Below, in pieces: positions 1 through 5,812 of a DNA stretch of 7,125 nt. A program made the translations under genes and the position numbers. Position 1 is the first letter of the stretch; every line of letters starts with the position of its first letter. The notes under the pieces were generated by a model. The model saw only the letters and a list, made by a program, of their open reading frames with translations, did no database searches and had not been told where the DNA came from. This DNA is from an uncultured Acetobacteraceae bacterium (GTDB lineage Bacteria; Pseudomonadota; Alphaproteobacteria; Acetobacterales; Acetobacteraceae). The stretch is taken from contig CAIMEK010000602.1 in NCBI GenBank assembly GCA_903839965.1, forward strand, positions 1 through 7,125, read 5' to 3'.

Positions 1-643
1 CGCGCTTGCTGCTGCCCGGCACCACGCAGAACAGCCGGTCCGCCCGCAGCAGGCGCGGAATGGTCAGCGTGATGGCGTGCGTCGGCACCTCCTCGATGCG
101 GGCGAAGCAGCCGTCGCCCACCTGCTGGCGGCGGCAGATCTCGTCCAGTTCGACCAGCTTGACCGCCACGGGGTCGTCCAGGTCGGCCACCGGCGGGTCG
201 TTGAAGGCGAGATGGCCGTTCACGCCGATGCCGAGGCAGACGATGTCGATCGGCGCCGCCGCCAGCAGGTTCGCATAGGCGGACGCCGCCGTGGGCAGGT
301 CGGGGTCGATCAGGTGGACGGCGCCGAAGGGCAGCCGGTCGAAGATGGCCGCGCGCAGCCAGTTGCCGAAGCGCTGCGGCGCCGCGCGGGGCAGGCCGAG
401 ATACTCGTCCATATGGAAGGCGGCGACCCGGCTCCAGTCGATGCCGGGCTGGCGCGCCAGTGCGTCCAGCATTTCCGACTGGCTCGGGGCGGCGGCGAAG
501 ATCATGCGGACCCGGCCCTGGACGGCGAGCCGGCGGCACAGCTCGGCGGCGACATCACCGGCCGCCGCCGCGCCCATCTCGTTGCGCGACCGGCCCAGCA
601 CGATGCGCGGGGGTTTCGGCGGCAACCTGATCTGATCGTGCAT
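1..643 (-). CDS. nagB: Glucosamine-6-phosphate deaminase/isomerase (NagB family), 3' end beyond window
   Basis: Reading leftward from the ATG at 643 gives 214 codons without a stop; the C-terminus lies outside the window. The family converts glucosamine-6-phosphate to fructose-6-phosphate plus ammonia in the cytoplasm, feeding amino sugars into glycolysis. Seen here: FHMDEYLGL at residues 76-84, which carries the active-site Asp of NagB (D79); GIGVNGHLAFNDP at 138-150, which carries the catalytic His (H144); and a VPTHAITLTIP segment near 187-197. A good Shine-Dalgarno (GGAGG on the minus strand, near 651-656) precedes the start. Compared with the E. coli motif GNDGHIAFNEP, the active-site Asp before GH is Asn here and the Glu after FN is Asp. 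This pattern fits the NagB-like isomerase subfamily, so family membership is firm but the exact sugar phosphate is less so. It is divergent from the GGT-like gene, with a palindrome just upstream. Confidence 0.9.
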   Translation of the reverse strand, partial: MHDQIRLPPKPPRIVLGRSRNEMGAAAAGDVAAELCRRLAVQGRVRMIFAAAPSQSEMLDALARQPGIDWSRVAAFHMDEYLGLPRAAPQRFGNWLRAAIFDRLPFGAVHLIDPDLPTAASAYANLLAAAPIDIVCLGIGVNGHLAFNDPPVADLDDPVAVKLVELDEICRRQQVGDGCFARIEEVPTHAITLTIPRLLRADRLFCVVPGSSKR

Positions 644-674
644 GGAATCCTGCCTCCGTTCCACCGTGGCCGAC

Positions 675-711
675 GCTAGACCGATTTCAGGCAGGCTGAA
701 ATCGGTCCAGC
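675..711. repeat. Long near-perfect palindrome between nagB and the GGT-like gene, possible operator or dispersed repeat
   Basis: Left arm 675-690 (GCTAGACCGATTTCAG) and right arm 696-711 (CTGAAATCGGTCCAGC) pair at 15 of 16 positions around a 5-base spacer (GCAGG). The inner 12 bp are a perfect inverted repeat, and the single mismatch is 678/708. It lies 31 bases upstream of the nagB ATG and 124 bases upstream of the GGT-like ATG, inside the 192-base divergent intergenic region (644-835). The arms are much more AT-balanced than their surroundings, so GC bias alone does not explain the pairing. No T-tract long enough for an intrinsic terminator follows, and no gene ends here. It may be a dimeric repressor operator for nagB, the GGT-like gene or both, a 5' UTR hairpin of the nagB mRNA, or a dispersed palindromic repeat. 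The rest of 644-835 shows no convincing promoter match. Confidence 0.8.
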
Positions 712-835
712 CATATTTTGGCGAGCGATTCCGCTCAAGCTGGCATTGCTCTAATGCGCCCCGCCGCGGTTGGCCAGCGAAGGGATTGCACATTCCCCCC
801 GCCGGGCTGACCATCGGGGCGGAAGGAATCGCCCC

Positions 836-2416
836 ATGCAGTATGTGCCAAAACCCCACGTCACCCAGCACTGGCAACTGACCAAGCCGTCGGCCACCGG
901 CCGGCGCGGCATGGTGGTGTCGCAGGCGCGCAGCGCCGCCGAGGCCGGCGTCGCCGTGCTCGAGGCCGGCGGCAACGCCTTCGATGCGGCGGTCGGCACC
1001 GCGTTGGCGCTCGCCGCGGTGGAGCCGTGGAATTCCGGCCTCGGGGGCACCGGTTTCGCGCTTGTGCACCGCGCCGGCCAGCCCCGCGCGGAGGTGGTGG
1101 ATTTCGGGCCGGTGGCGCCGCGCGGGCTCAGCCCGGCGAATTTCCGGCTAACGGGTCGGATGGCCCAGGACCTGTTCCCCTGGCCCGAGGTGGAGGGCGA
1201 GGCCAACGTGCACGGGCCGCTTTCCTTCGTCATTCCCAGCAGCGTGGCGGGCTATGACCACCTGCACCGCACCTACGGCAGGCTGCCGCTGGCCGAGGTG
1301 ATCGCGCCCGCCATCGCGCTGGCCAGGCGCGGGCTGCCGCAGGACTGGTTCACCTGCCTGAAGGTGGCTTTGTCGGCCGCCGTGCTGCGGCGCTATCCCG
1401 AGAGCGCGCGCATCTACCTGCCGAACGGCCTGCCGCCGACGCCGCCGTACCAGGGCTCGCCCGGCTGCTTCACGCTGGGCAACCTGCCGGCCACGCTGGA
1501 ACGGCTCGGCCGGGCCGGGCTGCGCGATTTCTACGCGGGCGACGTCGCCGCCGCGCTGCTGGCCGATATCCGCGACATCGGCGGCGTGATCACCGCCGAG
1601 GACCTGTCCGGCTGCCAGGCGCGGATGCGCGCGCCGATCGAGGTGGCCTGGCGGAACGGCCGCACGCTGCAGCTTGCTTCCACCCTGACCGCGGCGCCGA
1701 CCATGGCGCGGGTATGGGAGGGCATGCGGGCCGCCCCCTGGGGCGCGGCGCCGGATGCCGCCTGGTACGTCCATCTCGCCGAGGCGCTGAAGGCCGGCTA
1801 CGCCGAGCGCCTGGCGGGGCTGGGCGAGAACGAGCCCGGCACCGGGGAGACCTGCACCACCCACCTGACCGTGTGCGACGCCGAGGGCAGCATGGTGGCG
1901 ATGACCACCACCCTGCTTTCCACCATGGGCAGCCGCGTGGTGCTGCCCGGCTCCGGTGTGCTGATGAACAACGGGGTCATGTGGTTCGACCCGCGCCCCG
2001 GCCAGGCCAACTCGATCGCCCCGGGCAAGCGGCCGCTGACCAACATGTGCCCGGTGATCATGCGCGAAGGCGGCCGCCCCGTGCTGGCCGCCGGCGGCTC
2101 CGGCGGCCGGCGCATCATGGCCGCGGTGCTGCAGGTGCTGAGCTACGTCGCCGACTTCGCCATGAGCCCGGAGGCGGCGGCCCACCATCCGCGGCTGGAC
2201 GTGTCGGGCCCGGACAAGATCAGCGTGGATGCGCGCATGCCGGCCGACGTGGTGGCGGCGCTCAGCCGGTCGGGTCCGACCGAGGTGGTCGAGCACGGCG
2301 TGCTGCCGGTGAACTTCGCCTGTCCCAACCTGATCGTGCAGCGCGCCGACGGCAGCCGCACCGGCATCAGCGATGTCGTTTCGCCGTGGTCTGCGGCAAT
2401 CGCGCAGCCGGATTGA
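836..2416 (+). CDS. Gamma-glutamyltransferase family protein (Ntn hydrolase) with altered substrate pocket
   Basis: A 526-residue member of the GGT family of N-terminal nucleophile hydrolases, which self-cleave and transfer or hydrolyse gamma-glutamyl groups. The ATG at 836 is chosen because GGAAGGA lies at 821-827; the in-frame ATG at 770 has no such site and would add an unconserved 22 residues. Seen in order: the N-terminal MVVSQ..AAEAGVAVLEAGGNAFDAAV block (26-53); VEPWNSGLGGTGF (62-74); TCTTHLTVCDAEG (339-351), where T341 should become the new N-terminus of a small subunit of about 186 residues; VLMNNGVMWFDP (375-386); KRPLTNMCP (398-406); and GGSGGRRI (420-427), with the oxyanion glycines. 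No signal peptide is seen, so a cytoplasmic location is likely, unlike periplasmic classical GGT. Residues that bind the glutamyl moiety in E. coli GGT are replaced (see findings), so glutathione may not be the substrate. The stop codon is 46 bases before the next gene, which is possibly co-transcribed. Confidence 0.9.
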   Translation: MQYVPKPHVTQHWQLTKPSATGRRGMVVSQARSAAEAGVAVLEAGGNAFDAAVGTALALAAVEPWNSGLGGTGFALVHRAGQPRAEVVDFGPVAPRGLSPANFRLTGRMAQDLFPWPEVEGEANVHGPLSFVIPSSVAGYDHLHRTYGRLPLAEVIAPAIALARRGLPQDWFTCLKVALSAAVLRRYPESARIYLPNGLPPTPPYQGSPGCFTLGNLPATLERLGRAGLRDFYAGDVAAALLADIRDIGGVITAEDLSGCQARMRAPIEVAWRNGRTLQLASTLTAAPTMARVWEGMRAAPWGAAPDAAWYVHLAEALKAGYAERLAGLGENEPGTGETCTTHLTVCDAEGSMVAMTTTLLSTMGSRVVLPGSGVLMNNGVMWFDPRPGQANSIAPGKRPLTNMCPVIMREGGRPVLAAGGSGGRRIMAAVLQVLSYVADFAMSPEAAAHHPRLDVSGPDKISVDARMPADVVAALSRSGPTEVVEHGVLPVNFACPNLIVQRADGSRTGISDVVSPWSAAIAQPD

Positions 2417-2462
2417 ACTGCCCCGATTGCGCTTGCGACCCGGCCCGGCTTGCGGCACTCCC

Positions 2463-3506
2463 ATGGCCATGCCCACGCGCAAGCCCCAGGCCGATTCCCG
2501 GCGCGGCACCGAGCCCGCGGCGCCGGCGGCTGGTTTCGCGCCGCTCGCCACCGATCGGCTGACGCTGCGCCCCTATCGCAGCGAAGACGCCGCCGAACTG
2601 CACCGGCTGATCAACGACTGGGAGGTCACGCGCAACCTCGCCGCCGTCCCGTTTCCGTACCGCCGCGACCTTGCCGACGAGTGGATCCGTTCGGCCGCCG
2701 AATCGCTCGCCGGCGGCTCCGCCTACCACCTGCTGATCGCGGGCATGGAGGGCGAGCGCGAGACCATCGTCGGCGGCGTCGGGCTGCGCATCGAGGCGGC
2801 CGGGCGCATCGGCCACCTCGGCTACTGGGTCGGCCGCCGCTTCTGGGGGCACGGCGTGGCCAGCGAGGCGGCCGGCCGGCTGGCGCGCTGGGCGCTGGCC
2901 AATCTCGACCTGGTGCAGTTGCAGGCCACCGTCGCCACCGACAACCCCGGATCGGCGGCGGTGCTGCGGCGGATCGGCTTCCGCCAGGTGGGCGAGGCCA
3001 GCCAGGAGTTCCTGGCCCGCGGCGGCGAGCATCCGGTGCTGTGCTTCGAGGCGACCCGCGACGACCTGTTCGGCAGGCCGGAGGCCGCGCCGATGGCGGA
3101 CGGCTCCCGGCCGCTGCTGGTGGTGGCGGCCTGCGCGCTGATCGACGTCGACGGCCGGGTGCTGTTGGCGCGCCGGCCGGAAGGCAAGAAGATGGCGGGG
3201 CTGTGGGAGTTTCCCGGCGGCAAGCTGAACCCCGGCGAGACCCCCGAAGCGGCGCTGATCCGCGAGCTGCGCGAGGAGCTGGGCATCGACGTCGCGAGCA
3301 ACTGCCTGGCGGCGTTCGCCTTCGCCTCGCACGCCTACGAGGCCTTCCACCTGCTCATGCCGCTGTTCCTGTGCCGGCGCTGGAAAGGCAGGCCGGAACC
3401 CCGGGAAGGCCAGACGCTCGCCTGGGTACGCCCGGACAAGCTCGCCGACTACCCCATGCCCGAGGCCGACCGCCCGCTGGTGCCCCTGCTGCGCGACTTC
3501 CTTTAA
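2463..3506 (+). CDS. GNAT acetyltransferase fused to MutT-type Nudix hydrolase
   Basis: One uninterrupted frame of 347 residues holds two domains. Residues about 25-200 are a RimJ/RimL-type GNAT N-acetyltransferase: LATDRLTLRPYRSEDA at the start, then VGRRFWGHGVASEA at 123-136, which contains the acetyl-CoA pyrophosphate loop (R-x-x-G-x-G/A), then DNPGSAAVLRRIGF (160-173). Residues about 216-347 are a MutT-like (deoxy)nucleoside triphosphate pyrophosphohydrolase with a perfect Nudix box at 253-275 (G253, E259, R267, E268, E271, E272, G274), preceded by LWEFPGG. MutT proteins remove oxidised nucleotides such as 8-oxo-dGTP; the acetyl acceptor of the GNAT part is unknown. The start is uncertain: ATGs at 2463 and 2469 are just downstream of the GGT-like stop but lack a clear ribosome site, and an in-frame ATG at 2373 would overlap that gene by 44 bases. 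The internal ATG at 3093, just before the Nudix domain, could give a separate Nudix product. Confidence 0.9.
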   Translation: MAMPTRKPQADSRRGTEPAAPAAGFAPLATDRLTLRPYRSEDAAELHRLINDWEVTRNLAAVPFPYRRDLADEWIRSAAESLAGGSAYHLLIAGMEGERETIVGGVGLRIEAAGRIGHLGYWVGRRFWGHGVASEAAGRLARWALANLDLVQLQATVATDNPGSAAVLRRIGFRQVGEASQEFLARGGEHPVLCFEATRDDLFGRPEAAPMADGSRPLLVVAACALIDVDGRVLLARRPEGKKMAGLWEFPGGKLNPGETPEAALIRELREELGIDVASNCLAAFAFASHAYEAFHLLMPLFLCRRWKGRPEPREGQTLAWVRPDKLADYPMPEADRPLVPLLRDFL

Positions 3507-3526
3507 CGGCGCACTTTAACGGCGCA
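3501..3526. repeat. 13-bp direct tandem repeat holding the stop codons of two convergent genes
   Basis: CTTTAACGGCGCA occurs twice back to back (3501-3513 and 3514-3526). Each copy contains TTAA, which supplies a stop on either strand. The first copy gives the TAA (3504-3506) of the rightward GNAT-Nudix gene; the second gives the TAA (minus strand, 3516-3518) of the leftward lipoprotein gene. It looks like a small tandem duplication at a convergent gene junction. No terminator hairpin with a T-tract is evident between the genes. Confidence 0.9.
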
Positions 3527-3881
3527 CCATGGGATCATGTCGATTTGACCCCTGGGTCAGCCAGTCGTTCGCCAACTGTCGGCCCTGCGACAGCTCCAAC
3601 GGTGAGGCCGCGGTCTCCACGTCCGCGCAGGCCATCGCGGAGGGCCAGGTGCGGTACGCCTGGGCAATGGCGCACCATTTCACCGCCTGGATGATGTCGG
3701 GTTGGGTCGGCCCGCGGCCGGGGAAACGGGCGGGCGCGAGATAGGCGTGCGCCAGCTCGACCTGCGAGTCGGCATTGCCGGATTCGGCCAGTTGCCGCAG
3801 GTGTTCGAAGCCCATGCTTTGCCCGGTACAACCCGCCAGCAGCAGGGCAGCGACGGCAACACCGAAAGACCCATATCGCAT
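3516..3881 (-). CDS. Small Sel1-repeat-like lipoprotein, function unknown
   Basis: A 121-residue protein. The ATG at 3881 is preferred because it puts a lipoprotein signal peptide at the N-terminus: MRYG, a hydrophobic run VAVAALLLAGC, and lipobox cysteine C18 followed by Thr. The longer in-frame start at 3953 would add an Arg-rich 24 residues and bury the signal. After cleavage the mature part contains a single Sel1/TPR-like unit (about 27-75: LRQLAESGNADSQVELAHAYL ... DIIQAVKWCAIAQ), of the kind used in periplasmic protein-protein contacts. Two further cysteines (C70, C85) could form a disulfide if the protein is periplasmic. The Shine-Dalgarno is weak. It converges on the GNAT-Nudix gene, with only 9 bases between stops, and is divergent from the molybdopterin-binding-fold gene. 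No specific partner or pathway can be inferred; the Sel1 call rests on pattern, not on a profile search. Confidence 0.75.
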   Translation of the reverse strand: MRYGSFGVAVAALLLAGCTGQSMGFEHLRQLAESGNADSQVELAHAYLAPARFPGRGPTQPDIIQAVKWCAIAQAYRTWPSAMACADVETAASPLELSQGRQLANDWLTQGSNRHDPMVRR

Positions 3882-3905
3882 GGCAACCCCGGGACGGCGC
3901 CGGCG

Positions 3906-3922
3906 GGCGCGACCATCGCGCC
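3906..3922. repeat. Short 7-bp-arm inverted repeat in the divergent lipoprotein / molybdopterin-fold intergenic region
   Basis: GGCGCGA (3906-3912) and TCGCGCC (3916-3922) are perfect inverted arms around CCA. The region also has GGCGCC at 3897-3902 and 3927-3932. It lies in the 95-base gap between two divergent starts (3881 and 3977), where an operator could sit. In DNA this GC-rich such a short palindrome can arise by chance, so a regulatory role is only a possibility. Confidence 0.35.
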
Positions 3923-3976
3923 TCTTGGCGCCGCCCGGCCATGCTGGCACCATTCGCGCCCCAAAGGGAGATCACG

Positions 3977-4741
3977 ATGCCGGACCGACGCAACCCCACC
4001 GCCTGCCTGCTGATCATCGGCAACGAAGTGTTGTCCGGCCGCACCCAGGACGCCAACATCAAGGTCATCGCCACCCGCCTCGGCGAGATCGGCATTCCGT
4101 TGCGCGAGGTGCGCGTTATCCCCGACGTGGCCGAAACCATCATCGCCACGGTCAACGAGGTGCGCGCGAAGTTCGACCACGTCCTCACCACCGGCGGCAT
4201 CGGCCCCACCCACGACGACATCACCAGCGAGTGCATCGCCGCCGCGTTCGGCGTGCCGTGGGAGAAGCACCCGGATGCCTGGGCCCGGATGGAACGCCAC
4301 TACCAGCCCGGCGAGTTCAATGCCGCCCGCCAGCGCATGGCCACCATGCCCCGCGGCGCCGAACTGATCGGCAACCCGGTGTCCATCGCGCCCGGCTTCA
4401 CCATCGGCAACGTGCATGTGATGGCCGGGGTGCCGCGCATCATGCAGGGCATGCTCGACTGGCTGGCGCCCCGCCTGGCCGGCGGCCCGCCGATCATTTC
4501 GCGCGCGGTGCACGCCGTCGGCCTGCCCGAAGGCCGCATCGCCGAAGGGCTGGCCGCGATCCAGGCCCGCCATCCCGGGCTCGACCTCGGCAGCTATCCC
4601 TACTACCGCCCCGCCGGCAACGGAGTGGCGATCATCGCCAAGGGCAACGACCCGGCCGAGGCCGAGGCCGCCATCGCGGAGGTGTCGGCGTTGATGGCGG
4701 CGTTGGCGGCCACGCCCATCCAGGGCGAACCGCCCATGTAG
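3977..4741 (+). CDS. Molybdopterin-binding-fold protein, CinA N-terminal / MoaB type
   Basis: A 254-residue protein with the MoCF-biosynthesis (MoaB/MogA-like) fold as found in the N-terminal half of CinA. Seen: LLIIGNEVLSGRTQDAN at residues 11-27 and VLTTGGIGPTHDDITSE at 69-85, the two hallmark segments lining the nucleotide/molybdopterin pocket; then VMAGVPRIMQGML further on. The last third (GLPEGRIAEGLAAIQ ... AIIAKGNDPAEAEAAI) resembles the small KH-like domain of CinA. The C-terminal nicotinamide-mononucleotide amidase (PncC) domain of full-length CinA is absent. The in-frame ATG at 3941 is rejected because AAAGGGAG at 3963-3970 places ribosome entry on 3977. Members of this stand-alone family are annotated competence/damage-inducible protein A or molybdopterin-binding protein; in vivo substrate is unsettled, with ADP-ribose or a pterin nucleotide as candidates by homology. 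The DUF2889 gene follows after 59 bases. Confidence 0.92.
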   Translation: MPDRRNPTACLLIIGNEVLSGRTQDANIKVIATRLGEIGIPLREVRVIPDVAETIIATVNEVRAKFDHVLTTGGIGPTHDDITSECIAAAFGVPWEKHPDAWARMERHYQPGEFNAARQRMATMPRGAELIGNPVSIAPGFTIGNVHVMAGVPRIMQGMLDWLAPRLAGGPPIISRAVHAVGLPEGRIAEGLAAIQARHPGLDLGSYPYYRPAGNGVAIIAKGNDPAEAEAAIAEVSALMAALAATPIQGEPPM

Positions 4742-4761
4742 CCCGCCCTTGCCCGGCGGGC
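4741..4761 (+). other. GC-rich hairpin directly after the molybdopterin-fold gene stop
   Basis: GCCCGCC (4741-4747) pairs perfectly with GGCGGGC (4755-4761) around a 7-base loop, starting at the last base of the TAG stop codon. No run of T follows, so this is not a textbook intrinsic terminator. It could slow polymerase, stabilise the 3' end, or be a chance product of high GC. The DUF2889 gene begins 39 bases further on. Confidence 0.35.
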
Positions 4762-4800
4762 GCCGCCTGGCCTATCGCTGCACTGCACCAGGAGGCGCCC

Positions 4801-5412
4801 ATGCCGCTGAGCCCGCCGACCGACCGACACCTGACGCACCTGCGCGACATCGCCTTGCGCGGCTACGAACGCGCCGACGGGTTGTTCGACATCGAGGCGC
4901 ATATCCGCGACACCAAGACAATGGGGCTCGCCAACCCCGACCACGGCGGCTGGATAGCGCCCGGCGAGCCGCTGCACGACATGTGGCTGCGCATCACGCT
5001 CGACGGGGAGATGACCATTCTCGCCTGCGAGGCGGTGACCGAGCATGGCCCGTTCACCACCTGCCCGGGGGGTGCGCAGCATTTCGGCCGCCTGGTGGGC
5101 CTGACCATCAAGGCCGGCTTCCTGCGCGAGGCCAATGCCAGGGTCGGCGGCACACTGGGCTGCACGCACCTGCGCGAATTGCTCCAGCAGGTCGGCACCA
5201 CGGCGTTCCAGACCATGTGGCCGGTGCGCATGCGCCGCGCCGAGGAGCGTCGGCGCCAACTCGCGGGGCAGGGCCTGACCGAGGCCGAGATCGCCCGCGA
5301 CGGCAGCCCCGGGCTGCTGAACACCTGCCATGCCTATGCCGACACGGGCGAGACGGTGAAACGCCGCTGGCCGCATTTGTATCGTGGCCCCGAGGCTGCC
5401 GGGACGGGCTGA
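4801..5412 (+). CDS. DUF2889 family protein, function unknown
   Basis: A 203-residue protein recognised as DUF2889 by overall pattern: an N-terminal MPLSPPTDRHLTHLRDIALRGYERADGLFDIEAHIRDTK stretch, in which the protein describes an acidic, charged segment; a central MTILACEAVTEHGPFTTCPGGAQHFGRLVGLTIKAGF region; and GGTLGCTHLRELLQQVGTTAFQT near 118-140, where the GCTHL core is the strongest signature. Conserved Cys and His residues (C77, H83, C88, C121, H123) could bind a metal or form an active site, but this is inference. It appears soluble: no signal peptide or membrane segment. The start at 4801 has an AGGAGG-type ribosome site at 4789-4794. Longer in-frame extension upstream (to 3775) runs through the preceding gene in another frame and is not real. 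It is likely co-transcribed with the molybdopterin-fold gene; its stop is 6 bases from the stop of the convergent bolA. Confidence 0.88.
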   Translation: MPLSPPTDRHLTHLRDIALRGYERADGLFDIEAHIRDTKTMGLANPDHGGWIAPGEPLHDMWLRITLDGEMTILACEAVTEHGPFTTCPGGAQHFGRLVGLTIKAGFLREANARVGGTLGCTHLRELLQQVGTTAFQTMWPVRMRRAEERRRQLAGQGLTEAEIARDGSPGLLNTCHAYADTGETVKRRWPHLYRGPEAAGTG

Positions 5413-5418
5413 CCTGAC

Positions 5419-5721
5419 CTACGTCTCCCCACCCCGCACGGAAGGCCCGGCATGCTCCTGAGGCGTGCGCAGGTTCAGCGCCAGCGCGTGCAGCCCGCCG
5501 GCGAACTCCTCGGCAAGCACGGCGTGCACCAGCCGCGAACGCGCCACGCGCGACTGGCCGCGGAACGCCGCCGATACCAGCAGCACGCGGAAATGGGTCT
5601 GCCCGCCGGGCGCGGCGCCGGCGTGCCCGGCATGGCGCGCGGACTCGTCCTCGATCTGCAACAGATCGGGCGTGAAATGCCGCCGCAACAGGGCGGCCAT
5701 GCGATCGGCGCGCTCACCCAT
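5419..5721 (-). CDS. bolA: BolA family protein
   Basis: A 100-residue BolA/IbaG-family protein. BolA proteins pair with monothiol CGFS glutaredoxins to bind or transfer [2Fe-2S] clusters, and in several bacteria affect iron homeostasis and morphology; they act in the cytoplasm. Seen: LQIEDESARHAGHAG at residues 21-35, THFRVLLVSAAFRGQSRVARSRLV at 42-65, and the near-invariant histidine in GGLHALAL at 75-82 (H78), the likely cluster ligand shared with glutaredoxin. The RHR motif of many BolAs reads RSR here. The ATG at 5721 fits the usual family N-terminus; the ribosome site is weak, and an out-of-frame ATG 13 bases upstream would give a 6-codon leader that overlaps the start. The gene is divergent from the J-domain gene (91-base gap) and convergent with the DUF2889 gene. 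Confidence 0.93.
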   Translation of the reverse strand: MGERADRMAALLRRHFTPDLLQIEDESARHAGHAGAAPGGQTHFRVLLVSAAFRGQSRVARSRLVHAVLAEEFAGGLHALALNLRTPQEHAGPSVRGGET

Positions 5722-5812
5722 CGCCGGGCAGCATGGCCGCTATCCGACCTTTGCGCCAGCCACGACTGCGAAATTCCTCTTCTCAAACGGCCGGAATGAC
5801 CGCACATAAGCG

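Noticed and set aside
77..679. A 200-codon plus-strand frame at the left edge
   Set aside because: It is the antisense shadow of the leftward nagB, which has intact catalytic motifs and a good ribosome site.
1148..2551. A 467-codon minus-strand open frame opposite the GGT-like gene
   Set aside because: Its product is Arg/Gly/His/Ala-rich with no recognisable family, and it mirrors a clearly coding plus-strand gene. Long antisense frames are expected at this GC content.
2450..3694. A 414-codon plus-strand frame overlapping the GNAT-Nudix gene
   Set aside because: It is a shifted frame of a gene with intact GNAT and Nudix motifs, and its translation is low-complexity Arg/Gly/Pro/Ala.
4741..4761. 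Intrinsic terminator between the molybdopterin-fold and DUF2889 genes
   Set aside because: A stem is present but no T-tract follows, so termination cannot be claimed; kept only as a hairpin.
3775..4800. An upstream extension of the DUF2889 frame
   Set aside because: The frame is open by chance through the molybdopterin-fold gene. The DUF2889 family starts near 4801, where a strong ribosome site lies.
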